Positions 29,020 to 39,716 of a stretch of DNA of 64,000 nucleotides are shown here, piece after piece. The stretch is from positions 3,504,251 through 3,568,250 of the forward strand of contig OX637351.1 in NCBI GenBank assembly GCA_951799405.1. The letters are read 5' to 3'. The stretch is from Agapetus fuscipes. Taxonomy: Eukaryota > Arthropoda > Insecta > Trichoptera > Glossosomatidae. Position 1 is the first letter of the stretch. Each line of letters starts with the position of its first letter. Under the pieces are notes generated by a model. That model was not told the origin of the DNA. It saw only the letters and a list, made by a program, of their open reading frames with translations, and searched no databases. Position numbers and translations under genes: made by a program.

Positions 29020-31335
29020 ATGGCAACTAAAGTGAACGTCAAGGACCTCAAAGTCACTGAGCTTAAAAATGAGCTTCTGGAGAGGGACCTGGAGACCTCA
29101 GGAGGAAAGGCAGCCTTACAAGCACGCCTCATAGAGGCCTTGGAACAGTCAGGCGAAGACCCGGCATATTTTGTCATGGCGTCTGGAGGGGACCGCGCCT
29201 TGGACGAGCTAAATATCAGCATCAACAGTAACCTGACAGGACTGAAGACTGAGATGGCTGACAACGCCAAGACCCTGGAGGAGAAGATGGCTGACAACGC
29301 CAAGACCCTGCAGGAGAACCTGACGGACCTGAAAGTGGAGATGGCTGAAAACGCCAAGGCCCTGCAGGAAGACCTCGCCAACATGAAAGAGAAGATGAAC
29401 GAGAATCTCACAACCCTGAAGGGAGAAATGGAGGAGAAGATGACAGCCCTGAAGGGGGAAATGGAGACTCGGATGTCAAATCTGGAGGTACATCTGCGTG
29501 CCGAGCTGGCCGACAAGGGCCAGATGGAGTCCACCAGAATATCCCCCAAAGGCCTTCACGACGAGACCGACCAGGGATGCTCAACTCCAACCAGGGTCAC
29601 TAGAGGGGATGATGACCCTTCGCTGGCGAAGCACAACCTCCCGACCTTCGACGGGAAGACGTCGTGGGAGGAGTATTTGACCCTCTTTGAAACGGCTGCC
29701 ATGATGGGAGCCTGGAGCCAGCAGAAGAAGGCTTCGGTTCTCAGCCTGTCGCTCCGAGGAGACGCTCTCAGGGTTCTGCAGGCCATACCCCTGGACAACC
29801 GTGGTGACTTTGGGCAGCTGAAGCAGCGCTTGGATATGCGCTATGGCCACAAGTGCCTGGGGCAGCTGTACAGGTCACAGCTGAACACAAGGGTGCAGAA
29901 GCCCAACGAGAGCCTCCAGGAGTTTGAGATGGACATCGTCCACCTAGTACGAGACGCTTACCCGACATTCCCTGATGACATCTGCGAGAGCTTGGCAGTG
30001 GACAAGTTCCTGAACGGATTGAGAGAATGGGAGACGCAGCAAGCAGTGAAGCTGGCTCTTCCGAAGACGTTGAACGAGGCGCTAAGCCGAGCTCTCGAAT
30101 TTGAGGCTGTCAAACAGTCCATCAGGGGCCACGCCAGGGTTTGTGCAATCAAGGCAGAGGAGGTCAAACTACCTACAACCGAGGAAACAATAGAAAAAGT
30201 GCTGCAGCAACTGGAGCCAACGAGACAGAAGGCGCACTGCTGGACGTGTGGCCAGCAAGGACACCTGAGCGCGAGGTGCCCAAAGTCTCAAGGACCGGAG
30301 AAATTGGAAGACGACCGCAAGGATGTAGAGACCACCATGGAGATGAACAAACGGCTGAGGAAACAGCTCCAGGATGCCGAGAGAAAGGTCAAAGTCATGG
30401 AGACGGAGAACAGGCAGCTGACGAAGAACTTGGCCAGCAGTGAAAGGGTCCGGCGAACAGCGGAGGCCGAGAGGGACGAGTTGCACGAGACTGTGCTGAG
30501 CCTGGAGAGACAGAACAAGGGGCTTAAGACTAAGCTCCAGCAGCTGGAAGCTGGGCAGGGGCCCAGGACGAAGGACACCATCGCCAACCTGGTGTCCAAG
30601 ATCAGCAACACCAAGGAGGCGGGAGCTCGAATGAAGGATAACCACCGGCCAACTCAAAGAGCAAAGTGGTCAAACAATGACCAGCCCGCCCAGAGAGTAC
30701 AAAAATGCGTCGCATCCAAAGAAGCGCCCCTGTTTGAGACGTTCTGGAGCAAGGTGCAAGAGGGACAGAAGATTCGCCATGGGGTGACCACAGAAGTCCA
30801 CAAGGACTTATTTGAGGTCACTGGGGACCACACACTGGCATGCAGTGTACCGGAAGATCTAGATATGTCTAGAGGAATTGCACGGGTCTTCCGATACAAA
30901 TTCGGAGAACCGCAACCCTCGAGCAGCCCGCAAGGAAGAGCTCTGAGACTACCGAAGGGGCGTCAACAAGCATACTGCCTGGTTGTCCCGGATTCCAGCA
31001 ACCTGGAAGAGGACTACAAGGCATTGTGGGACGGCCTTGTTGAGCTGCGTGACTACATGTTGGAGGATCAGCAGGCGCGTCTGGCAATACCGAAGATGGG
31101 TGGCGGCCGCGCTAATCGAGACTGGCGGATAATCCGGAGTATGATTGAAGCAGTGTTCTCGGGAGTCGGCATCAGCGTCATGGTGTGCTGCGAGCAAGCG
31201 CAGCCGAGAGCCAGTGGGGAGAAATCCGTGGACTGCCACTTCTTCCTGACCACAGGGTGTCGACGTGGATCAGCATGCCCCTACCTACACAGAGTCAAGA
31301 CTGTTCCGGGACGAAACAGTCTAGGTGGGGGGTAG
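29020..31335 (+). CDS. Gag polyprotein with SAP, CCHC, macrodomain and CCCH finger
   Basis: The 771 residues are read in order as follows. A SAP-like N-terminus (about 7-41; SAP motifs usually bind DNA) is followed by a coiled-coil with repeated heptads (about 60-165) and a Ty3-type Gag core (about 205-345). A zinc knuckle has C407-x2-C410-x4-H415-x4-C420, and a second coiled coil covers about 430-512. A macrodomain (about 590-724) and a C-terminal CCCH finger (C739-x7-C747-x5-C753-x3-H757) complete it. The macrodomain resembles the TARG1/OARD1 class: D596 in the DLF motif, DMSRGIARVFRYKFG (615-629) and AIPKMGGG (689-696) before W702. The positions equivalent to the catalytic Lys and Asp of TARG1 appear to be P657 and A698. 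I infer ADP-ribose binding without deacylation, or a structural role. The ATG at 29020 follows an A-rich leader, and the stop abuts the 3' LTR. Confidence 0.85.
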   Translation: MATKVNVKDLKVTELKNELLERDLETSGGKAALQARLIEALEQSGEDPAYFVMASGGDRALDELNISINSNLTGLKTEMADNAKTLEEKMADNAKTLQENLTDLKVEMAENAKALQEDLANMKEKMNENLTTLKGEMEEKMTALKGEMETRMSNLEVHLRAELADKGQMESTRISPKGLHDETDQGCSTPTRVTRGDDDPSLAKHNLPTFDGKTSWEEYLTLFETAAMMGAWSQQKKASVLSLSLRGDALRVLQAIPLDNRGDFGQLKQRLDMRYGHKCLGQLYRSQLNTRVQKPNESLQEFEMDIVHLVRDAYPTFPDDICESLAVDKFLNGLREWETQQAVKLALPKTLNEALSRALEFEAVKQSIRGHARVCAIKAEEVKLPTTEETIEKVLQQLEPTRQKAHCWTCGQQGHLSARCPKSQGPEKLEDDRKDVETTMEMNKRLRKQLQDAERKVKVMETENRQLTKNLASSERVRRTAEAERDELHETVLSLERQNKGLKTKLQQLEAGQGPRTKDTIANLVSKISNTKEAGARMKDNHRPTQRAKWSNNDQPAQRVQKCVASKEAPLFETFWSKVQEGQKIRHGVTTEVHKDLFEVTGDHTLACSVPEDLDMSRGIARVFRYKFGEPQPSSSPQGRALRLPKGRQQAYCLVVPDSSNLEEDYKALWDGLVELRDYMLEDQQARLAIPKMGGGRANRDWRIIRSMIEAVFSGVGISVMVCCEQAQPRASGEKSVDCHFFLTTGCRRGSACPYLHRVKTVPGRNSLGGG
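31324..31335 (+). promoter_or_regulatory. Candidate polypurine tract of element L2
   Basis: GGTGGGGGGTAG ends at the gag stop and touches the right LTR. It sits where plus-strand priming is expected and overlaps the last codons. Confidence 0.55.
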
Positions 31336-31373
31336 TGTTATGTAAATATAAATATTGAAATAAGTATGGATAG
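31336..31373 (+). repeat. Right LTR of element L2, first 38 bp
   Basis: It repeats 27871-27908 and is cut by the L3 insertion after GGATAG. Confidence 0.92.
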
Positions 31374-33321
31374 TGTAGAGTTCCCCCCCTGATGAAAAGA
31401 TGGAGTAGTGGACGAGTGGTCCATCTTGGGTATTCTGGAAATGGTGTTATGGTATGGTGGTACAGGCGAGCCAAAGGCCGTGCTCCTGCCTCCATAACAT
31501 TTAAATGATGAGGTCTCCATAGTTCTCCAAATGGTGTGATCTTCCCTCTCAGAGAGATTGTTGAAGACCTTTCCTTGGTCCATGATGAAGGTGAAGGTAG
31601 ATCAGAGATCTTGGAACGCTGGTAGATGCTGGTACTGCTCGTACTGGAACTGAAAATGCTGGTGTGCTGGGAATCCCTCGTTGATGAAGAAAGATCAGAG
31701 ATCTTGGAAGGTGGAAGTTCCCTCGCTGCCTCCTCGAAGGATCATCGTCGTAGTTTTGGCCATTTGTGTGATCGTCTAGCTAAGGTTAGGACTGCTCGTC
31801 GTGTGGAAGATTATGAAACAGAACGTTGTGTGATTTTTTGTTTTACCGTTTCAAAATCTACTTTAGTGGCAAACCCAAATTCGTTATCGTTTGGTGTGGA
31901 ACATACGCATTTTCTAACTAAATTGTAAATTCAAAATTATAATTAAAAAGCTTACGAGATTTAAGTTACGTGTATTGTAAAATGACTATATGATATTAAA
32001 ACCGATTTTAAAACAAGTGACTTTAATTTTTAATGGGATTTTGTTTTCTGTGAAATTACTAGAACCCGCTCTGGTAAGGTCACGGCGTATAGAAAAAAAA
32101 CACGGCAGTCAACGTATTCAAGGGCGTATACAAAATAGGGAACAAGGAAAAAGGGGGGACGTAGATCGCGAAAAGTTACTTGATGTGTTAATTTTTGTTA
32201 GTCTTTTTATTTGACAGATTACATAAATTTACAAAATAACATTATAATAACAATATGAATAAATTACATTGCGTCTAAATATATTACGTATAAAATATTT
32301 ATAATAATATGAAAAATCTACCTCCACCCACCCCATAATTATTTTAATTAAAAATCCCACCTCTAAGTAGAAAATCTGCCTGCTAGCTCCAATGGAGAAG
32401 TCGGGGACTTGCGACCCCGAAGTGAGATTAACCGATCGGTTTACAAGCTTGACGCTCTCTCTCTTCTACCAAAGAATCGTCACAGGACTTTAGCACGCTA
32501 ATTTTTGGAAAAAGGAAAGGAAGTCTTGTCACCAGCTTCGACTAAGTGTTACCCCACTGGGTCGGATATTTCAGCATTCCCGTTACCAAAACTTAACGCG
32601 CGCCTACTCCATACTCTATTCCAAGCTGCTTTTGTTAGGGAAGACAGCTTCTAATTTACCCCATCATTCCACCAAAATTCGCAATACCATGGCACCGTCT
32701 GATGCTCAGCAAGTCCGGCCAAGTAGACCCGAGACAGATGCCAAAATAAAGAAAACCTGGCAAAACAATAATTGTGGAAATATCTACTCCATAACCTGTT
32801 CCTGGTGCACCTCAATATCGGGAAAACCCGATATGGGTGGAAGACCCGAAGCACAGACTACGAAAGACCTTTCCACATCCCCATAAATAATGCCTTAACC
32901 AATCGAAATTCGAATGGTAGAAAAATAATTGTGCAAACCGCTTTACTCACGGACAGGAACACGCCACTGGTTTTAAGTTTGTATTAATGTCGCGACATTA
33001 GTTATTTTTAATGCAATCAGCCTAATTATTTTCTCCCGGCAGCATCTCAGGTCCATTTTCAGCTCCATCTCCACACAAACACCCACAAATCAAATATTAA
33101 ACAGCAATTTCAGATTTTATCTAGAAGAGACGCGTCACTCCCGGGAAACAGATCGAAACTGAATTCAACCCAGCAATGGAGTTGTCAAAGGACAGCTCAA
33201 GGTTTTTTTTATGAGGGTACCTTTTTTTGTTCCAAGTTTTTAAGTACCATAGAAAGATATATTATACTTTGTACAGAATTACGGATGTATAAACGAATAT
33301 AGATGGAGTCAGATCTTTACA
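31374..33321 (-). repeat. LTR of element L3 (3' LTR in element orientation)
   Basis: 1,948 bp. It differs from the other L3 LTR by one T in a T run as far as I can see. Reading frames of up to 100 codons inside it are duplicated in the other LTR and show no domains. Confidence 0.93.
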
Positions 33322-33330
33322 TTCCCCCCT
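33322..33330 (-). promoter_or_regulatory. Polypurine tract of element L3
   Basis: On the minus strand AGGGGGGAA directly precedes the LTR start TGTAAAG. Confidence 0.7.
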
Positions 33331-33872
33331 AATTTTATGGAAGGTTTTCAAGAGTTTACGAATGGAAAAGTTTTCAGAAAATTCTTTAGTTAAAGATATG
33401 AAAAAAATAATTAATGCATCAATATTAATTCCGAATTGAGCTCGCGCACAAATATTTGTATCATTTTACTTCATTTATGTTTATCTTCGAACGAATTTGT
33501 AGAACAATCGATATTTTTATTTTCCATCACTGGATTTCCATGCTTTGGTTACCGCACTGCTCTGTTGTGTCGTTCGCTCTGTCCGCTGCATTCCTCCTTC
33601 CAATATCTCACACACATCTGGAAGCGCTTAGGGTTGCGTCAGTCCCCACTCCCCTCGCTCTTCTCCCCCCTAAAAGTCTTACCCCGTGGACCATTTCAAC
33701 ATAATATTATGCGTGTACTTTTGTGGGCGAGAATTTAAAATAAAAAATGATATATGCACTTGTGTTCATAAATCAGTAATGTTTATTTTCCAAATCAGAA
33801 CATATTATCATCGCATTGGCACAACGTATTATATCAATTGAAGGTAATAGTCATAAATAAAATCAGACAAAA
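33331..33872. other. L3 interior, no ORF recognised
   Basis: Non-coding part between gag and the 3' LTR of L3. Confidence 0.5.
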
Positions 33873-34577
33873 TTATTTTTCAAATGCAATCGTGTTCAAT
33901 TCTTTTAAGGCGTTGACCTTCTCCTTCCCATTTCTTTTTAACCGTCGCCGCAACTTTGTCCTTCGTCTCCGCTTGGTGTAGTCAGCATTCGTCTTTCGTG
34001 GACATGACTCTTCATGTTTAGGACATCTGGAATCCTCTGCGGTTGAGTTCACTCTAGCTCTCGTGATTTCCTCTATGTCTTGTATCATCCTCAGGTATTC
34101 AGCGGCTTCACAGGCTGTAGATTTTCCGGTCACACTCCACATTCTCCATACATCGTCTGGATAATGTCTCATCACGTCTTCAACAGCTTGGGTTTTATCC
34201 TGGGGTGGTATCACGGATTGCGACAGCATGTAATGCTCGCAGAAATGTTCCACCATATCTTTGTTTCCTTGAGGGTCCCATTTTCCTGTTAATATTTTTA
34301 TCCTCGCCTCTCGCTGCTCAATATATCCCCAATATCGTTTCAAAAAGTCTTTCTTGAATTCTGCAAAACATGCCCATTTTGAACGATAAATATCCGCCCA
34401 TAGCCGAGCATTTCCAATCAAACATTCATCAACAACCTGCATTGCACGTCCCCCGGCATCCGTTAGTCTTATAAATGTTTCCAATTCTTCTAAGAACCGT
34501 AAAGGGTATTCGTCAAACCCCGCGAATATCGGCCTCTCAATTTTCAATGGAAGAATCGTCTCCATCTGTTTTTCCAT
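33873..34577 (-). CDS. Gag-like protein of element L3
   Basis: 234 residues on the minus strand. The N-terminal part (about 10-100) has the form of a retrotransposon Gag/capsid-type domain: PIFAGFDEYPLRFLEELETF, then ARLWADIYRSKWACFAEFKK and a KRYWG block. The C-terminus (about 196-225) is strongly basic, with runs of Lys/Arg, and could bind RNA. No complete CCHC knuckle is present, only scattered Cys (SRCPKHEESC). No protease or polymerase follows in the remaining 0.5 kb of interior, so the element is presumably mobilised in trans. The start ATG is the first of the frame after about 1 kb of leader. Confidence 0.72.
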   Translation of the reverse strand: MEKQMETILPLKIERPIFAGFDEYPLRFLEELETFIRLTDAGGRAMQVVDECLIGNARLWADIYRSKWACFAEFKKDFLKRYWGYIEQREARIKILTGKWDPQGNKDMVEHFCEHYMLSQSVIPPQDKTQAVEDVMRHYPDDVWRMWSVTGKSTACEAAEYLRMIQDIEEITRARVNSTAEDSRCPKHEESCPRKTNADYTKRRRRTKLRRRLKRNGKEKVNALKELNTIAFEK

Positions 34578-35631
34578 TTATTTTAAAAAAAATGCCTTCC
34601 AAAAGCTTCCAAATTACGACAAATTCTGTTGCACCTCAAAACAACACAAAGCAAATACAATCACTCAATGATCACTTATGACGTTCGTTTTTCGAACTTA
34701 ATAAGATATATTATGTAAGTCACTCAAGTATATTATTATTTCTAATAAACTAAACGCACGTATATCACAAAATCACTTCACCCAAAATATAAAAACACTC
34801 AACACTTAAAATATATTTTGTTCACATGAAAACCTATATCACTCACACGAAAGCAAAAAAATAAACTATAACTCTCACTTGAAACGACGCAAGTTATAAA
34901 ATTTTATCACATTGGCTCGGGATTTATGGTTTTTAAAACAAAAACGATAATATTATTTGAACTAAGGGTTTCTTTCTTACGCGTTTAAACACATCTTGCA
35001 TTCATCTTAATATTGAAATAGTATTCCTAAAACAACAAATCCTTGTTTCAAACAAGTTCAAAACCTTTTTCAAATGAAGGAAGGCAATAAATTATTTCCA
35101 AAGTGGAAATAATGAACAAAAAAAAACCCTTGCCTCGACCCCAGACCAAAATTCTAAAATCACACAAAAAAATCGACACATGTGTCGCAGCAAGATCAGG
35201 GCCGCGCGCGTAAAAAAGCAGCCCTAGGCGATTTTAACCAAATTTAAAATACACTCTTTTTTTCTCGCGAAGTTTTAGATTTCATAAAATTAAATGCGAC
35301 TTTACAAATCAACTATTAAATTTTTAAGAAAGATACGTTAACATTTTACTCGTGAAGTTTTCAATTAAAGAAATTTAAACGCGATTTTACTAAACTATTA
35401 TTGAGTTTTTTAGATACGTTAAACATTTAAAATACGTTATTCTTTTACTAGTTAAATTTTCGCTTTAAGAAGTTAATACTCGATTTTACAATTTATTATT
35501 AAATTTTTATCAAAAATTAATTCAGTAACCGTGACATTTTCGATTTAAGATATTTAAAAGGGATTTTACTGATTTACTATTGAATTTTTAACAAAATACG
35601 CATGTTCCACTTGTCTAACCAAACGATCCTT
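34578..35631. other. L3 leader, AT-rich, no gene seen
   Basis: Untranslated leader of L3. Several near-repeats of TTTTACTNGTTAAATTTTCG type occur at 35270-35560, suggesting old tandem amplification. Confidence 0.5.
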
Positions 35632-35645
35632 GGTCACGGATACCA
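35632..35645 (-). promoter_or_regulatory. Candidate primer-binding site of element L3
   Basis: On the minus strand TGGTATCCGTGACC begins two bases after the 5' LTR end. Confidence 0.55.
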
Positions 35646-35647
35646 AC

Positions 35648-37596
35648 TGTAGAGTTCCCCCCCTGATGAAAAGATGGAGTAGTGGACGAGTGGTCCATCT
35701 TGGGTATTCTGGAAATGGTGTTATGGTATGGTGGTACAGGCGAGCCAAAGGCCGTGCTCCTGCCTCCATAACATTTAAATGATGAGGTCTCCATAGTTCT
35801 CCAAATGGTGTGATCTTCCCTCTCAGAGAGATTGTTGAAGACCTTTCCTTGGTCCATGATGAAGGTGAAGGTAGATCAGAGATCTTGGAACGCTGGTAGA
35901 TGCTGGTACTGCTCGTACTGGAACTGAAAATGCTGGTGTGCTGGGAATCCCTCGTTGATGAAGAAAGATCAGAGATCTTGGAAGGTGGAAGTTCCCTCGC
36001 TGCCTCCTCGAAGGATCATCGTCGTAGTTTTGGCCATTTGTGTGATCGTCTAGCTAAGGTTAGGACTGCTCGTCGTGTGGAAGATTATGAAACAGAACGT
36101 TGTGTGATTTTTTGTTTTACCGTTTCAAAATCTACTTTAGTGGCAAACCCAAATTCGTTATCGTTTGGTGTGGAACATACGCATTTTCTAACTAAATTGT
36201 AAATTCAAAATTATAATTAAAAAGCTTACGAGATTTAAGTTACGTGTATTGTAAAATGACTATATGATATTAAAACCGATTTTAAAACAAGTGACTTTAA
36301 TTTTTAATGGGATTTTGTTTTCTGTGAAATTACTAGAACCCGCTCTGGTAAGGTCACGGCGTATAGAAAAAAAACACGGCAGTCAACGTATTCAAGGGCG
36401 TATACAAAATAGGGAACAAGGAAAAAGGGGGGACGTAGATCGCGAAAAGTTACTTGATGTGTTAATTTTTGTTAGTCTTTTTATTTGACAGATTACATAA
36501 ATTTACAAAATAACATTATAATAACAATATGAATAAATTACATTGCGTCTAAATATATTACGTATAAAATATTTATAATAATATGAAAAATCTACCTCCA
36601 CCCACCCCATAATTATTTTAATTAAAAATCCCACCTCTAAGTAGAAAATCTGCCTGCTAGCTCCAATGGAGAAGTCGGGGACTTGCGACCCCGAAGTGAG
36701 ATTAACCGATCGGTTTACAAGCTTGACGCTCTCTCTCTTCTACCAAAGAATCGTCACAGGACTTTAGCACGCTAATTTTTGGAAAAAGGAAAGGAAGTCT
36801 TGTCACCAGCTTCGACTAAGTGTTACCCCACTGGGTCGGATATTTCAGCATTCCCGTTACCAAAACTTAACGCGCGCCTACTCCATACTCTATTCCAAGC
36901 TGCTTTTGTTAGGGAAGACAGCTTCTAATTTACCCCATCATTCCACCAAAATTCGCAATACCATGGCACCGTCTGATGCTCAGCAAGTCCGGCCAAGTAG
37001 ACCCGAGACAGATGCCAAAATAAAGAAAACCTGGCAAAACAATAATTGTGGAAATATCTACTCCATAACCTGTTCCTGGTGCACCTCAATATCGGGAAAA
37101 CCCGATATGGGTGGAAGACCCGAAGCACAGACTACGAAAGACCTTTCCACATCCCCATAAATAATGCCTTAACCAATCGAAATTCGAATGGTAGAAAAAT
37201 AATTGTGCAAACCGCTTTACTCACGGACAGGAACACGCCACTGGTTTTAAGTTTGTATTAATGTCGCGACATTAGTTATTTTTAATGCAATCAGCCTAAT
37301 TATTTTCTCCCGGCAGCATCTCAGGTCCATTTTCAGCTCCATCTCCACACAAACACCCACAAATCAAATATTAAACAGCAATTTCAGATTTTATCTAGAA
37401 GAGACGCGTCACTCCCGGGAAACAGATCGAAACTGAATTCAACCCAGCAATGGAGTTGTCAAAGGACAGCTCAAGGTTTTTTTTATGAGGGTACCTTTTT
37501 TTTGTTCCAAGTTTTTAAGTACCATAGAAAGATATATTATACTTTGTACAGAATTACGGATGTATAAACGAATATAGATGGAGTCAGATCTTTACA
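35648..37596 (-). repeat. LTR of element L3 (5' LTR in element orientation)
   Basis: 1,949 bp, partner of 31374-33321. Confidence 0.93.
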
Positions 37597-37600
37597 ATAG

Positions 37601-38035
37601 TTATAGTTATAAGAATCCTCAAAAGTATTGGTAGGTAAGATCGATAATTATGTATAAGTGTAGAATTCTCTAGGCTAAGTAGGTATTTGTTATAATTATA
37701 GGAATACTGTATTGCATTGGTAGGTAGGATTTTGGTTGTATCTCTAGGTAGTACGTGAAGCGTCGAGAAGTAATAATTACTCTGGAACCGTCTGGCGACT
37801 TTAGTTCTGGATCATACTGCTCTGAAGAGTATAAAGGTGCGAATGGCCTGCAGAGCGGGGCAGTATCATAGCGACTAACAAACACATCGAAGCCATCTGA
37901 TCAGTGAACCGAAACCAATGGAATAATCGAGAAAGTAGTGTGAAAATAAATTTTGTAACTGTGTAAAATAAATAACTATTGAAGAAGACCTGTGTATTTT
38001 TAATTTGAAGACAATTGAACCCTAATTTCGTAACA
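37601..38035 (+). repeat. Right LTR of element L2, remaining 435 bp
   Basis: It continues the LTR from 31373 and matches 27909-28343, ending TTTCGTAACA. Confidence 0.92.
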
Positions 38036-38407
38036 GTTATCATAATTTAAAATCTTTAACGTTGTCTACCTTTTGAAATTCAAAACGTAGAACTATGTTA
38101 CCCACCTCAGACCATGGGCATATTCTACTGAGGACCATGGCCTACCCTTAATGGTTCTCTCTAGGGTCGAGGTCACCCCTTCATTATTTCTGAGACGTCT
38201 TAGGGTCACCAGCCACCCCCGGGGGCAGTTTGATTTGAATTGAGGGTTGAATTACGGATTTACAGGGTTACAGTTTTTGTTTTGGGGCTTGGAAAGTTTT
38301 GGGAATGTATCGACTGTAAGAATGTATGAGTCGTATAGAACCAAAGGTGGAAATTTAGATTTTTTAATGATATAAATGTTGGGAATATCAGGGAATCATT
38401 TTCTGAC
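38036..38407. other. Spacer, no gene seen
   Basis: Unique-looking sequence without a defensible frame. Confidence 0.45.
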
Positions 38408-38500
38408 CATTTTTTTTTAAATAGGTTTGTAAAGAGGAATGCGATTCACCAACCTTTTCTGCCTGGCCGGAAACAGGTATCAATTAATAATTAATTATTT
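38408..38500 (-). repeat. SINE-3 3' fragment
   Basis: It shares ATTCACCAACCTNTTCTGCC and GGCCGGAAACAGGTAT with the SINE-3 copies at 53.5 and 62.5 kb. Confidence 0.7.
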
Positions 38501-38589
38501 TATTATAGATTTGTGAAGAGGAATTATTAAATTGGAATTGGTTTTCTGTTTGTTGTCCATAGATATTATTATTTAGTGATGTTTAAAAT

Positions 38590-38790
38590 GTAATTTGACG
38601 TGTATGTTCCTTGACTTATAGGTTGGTGTGCGGCTGACCACCCATGCTGTAAAAATGGTCCACTTTTCCAATGTCACACCTGTCTCAGGGAAGGACGGCA
38701 AGAGTTGCAGGGTGTATGTCCATTTGATATTTGTTTTTAATGTTGTAGGTTCACATGCGGCATGTGCAAGCGCGAACTTGTACGTCTCTA
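38590..38790 (+). mobile_element. LINE-A 3' end, left part, split by a second LINE-A
   Basis: UTR plus most of the 3'-end unit up to GCGCGAACTTGTACGT. The unit resumes at 39637 (GGTTGTGAGAATGCATG) after an antisense LINE-A copy. Confidence 0.85.
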
Positions 38791-39635
38791 ATCTAATCTA
38801 ATCTAATCTAAGCTGCAAAGATATATATCATTTAAGATTTATACTAAATGCATTCCCACAAGCAGATATGTATAATTTCGCGCTAACACATGCCGCATGT
38901 GGACCTACAATATAAAAACCCAATCTCAAATGAACATAAGCCTTGCAACTCTTGCCGTCCTTCCCTGAAACAGGGGTGACATTGGCAAAGTGAACCAATT
39001 TTTATATTATGGGTGGTCAGCCGCATAACAACCTATAAGTCAAGGAACATACATGACAAATTACATTTTTTAAAATCAAAGAATAAAAATAACAATATAT
39101 ACATGGACATAAAAAACTAAATCATAAAACCAAATTCACTTTAACAAACCCTAGCCGCCAACATCACAGATCAACCGCCATTTCTTTCTATCCTTGCATA
39201 CTTCTTTCATTTCCTCCAGAGTCATAACCTTCTTCATACAAGCTCTTCTTTTATTATGACTCTGGATATTCCATTCATTCGCAATTTCGGATATTTGGTC
39301 CATCCATACCTTTCTCGGTCTTCCTCTACCACGACATCCATCTATTCTACCAACATATACTTTCTTCGTCAGTCTTTCCTCATTCATTCTCTCCATATGC
39401 CCAAACCATCTTAACAAACTTCTTTTAATCTTCACTTTCACACTTTCTTTTGCACCACATTCTTTTCTTACAAAATCATTCCTCACCCTGTCACTCCGTT
39501 TTTTCCCAATCATACTTCTTAGAAAGTCCATTTCAACAGTATGGACTTCACTAATTTCACTTTCATTCACCGTCCAGGCCTCGCTTCCATACATCAAGGT
39601 GGGTAAAAGTATGCCACTGCGTACCGCCAATCTCT
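38788..39635 (-). mobile_element. LINE-A copy with longest ORF2 end
   Basis: From a TCTAA-repeat tail (left) through the 3'-end unit (to 39047) and UTR into ORF2. The open frame 39151-39633 encodes about 160 residues: GILLPTLMYGSEAWTVNE, the MDFLRSMIGKKRSDRVRND region, LLRWFGHMERMNEERLTKK, GRGRPRKVWMDQI, and the end WRLICDVGG. These are classic C-terminal blocks of insect non-LTR retrotransposon ORF2. The catalytic reverse transcriptase core lies upstream and is missing. Confidence 0.9.
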
Positions 39636-39636
39636 G

Positions 39637-39716
39637 GTTGTGAGAATGCATGTAATGTGAATCTCCAATGTAACATATCTTTGCAACTTAGATTAGATTA
39701 GATTAGATTAGATTAT
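39637..39716 (+). repeat. LINE-A 3'-end unit, right part of the split copy
   Basis: It completes the copy begun at 38590 and ends in five GATTA repeats. Confidence 0.85.

Larger units (their letters stand above)
31374..37596 (-). mobile_element. Gag-only LTR retrotransposon (element L3) inside the L2 LTR
   Basis: 6,223 bp with LTRs 31374-33321 and 35648-37596 (1,948 and 1,949 bp), ends TGTA...TACA. The 4-bp target duplication ATAG lies at 31370-31373 and 37597-37600. Coding and priming signals place the element on the minus strand: gag is antisense, the purine tract lies at 33322-33330 and a primer site at 35632-35645. The interior is 2,326 bp with one ORF and no pol. Confidence 0.93.
27871..38035 (+). 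mobile_element. Gag-macrodomain LTR retrotransposon (element L2), 3' LTR interrupted
   Basis: The left LTR is 27871-28343, the interior 28344-31335 (2,992 bp). The right LTR begins at 31336 immediately after the gag stop codon, is split after 38 bp by element L3, and resumes at 37601-38035. Both LTRs sum to 473 bp with TGTTA...TAACA ends. The only ORF is the 771-residue Gag. Pol is absent, so the element depends on another element's enzymes. Flanks are GTAA on the left and GTTA on the right, an imperfect 4-bp target duplication. Confidence 0.92.

Noticed and set aside
30129..30657. Antisense and shifted frames over the L2 gag (up to 221 codons)
   Set aside because: Shadows of the real coding frame in GC-richer DNA. 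None has a domain.
31626..31928. 100-codon frame inside the L3 LTR, repeated at 35900-36202
   Set aside because: The two copies are simply the two LTRs. There is no recognisable domain or start context.
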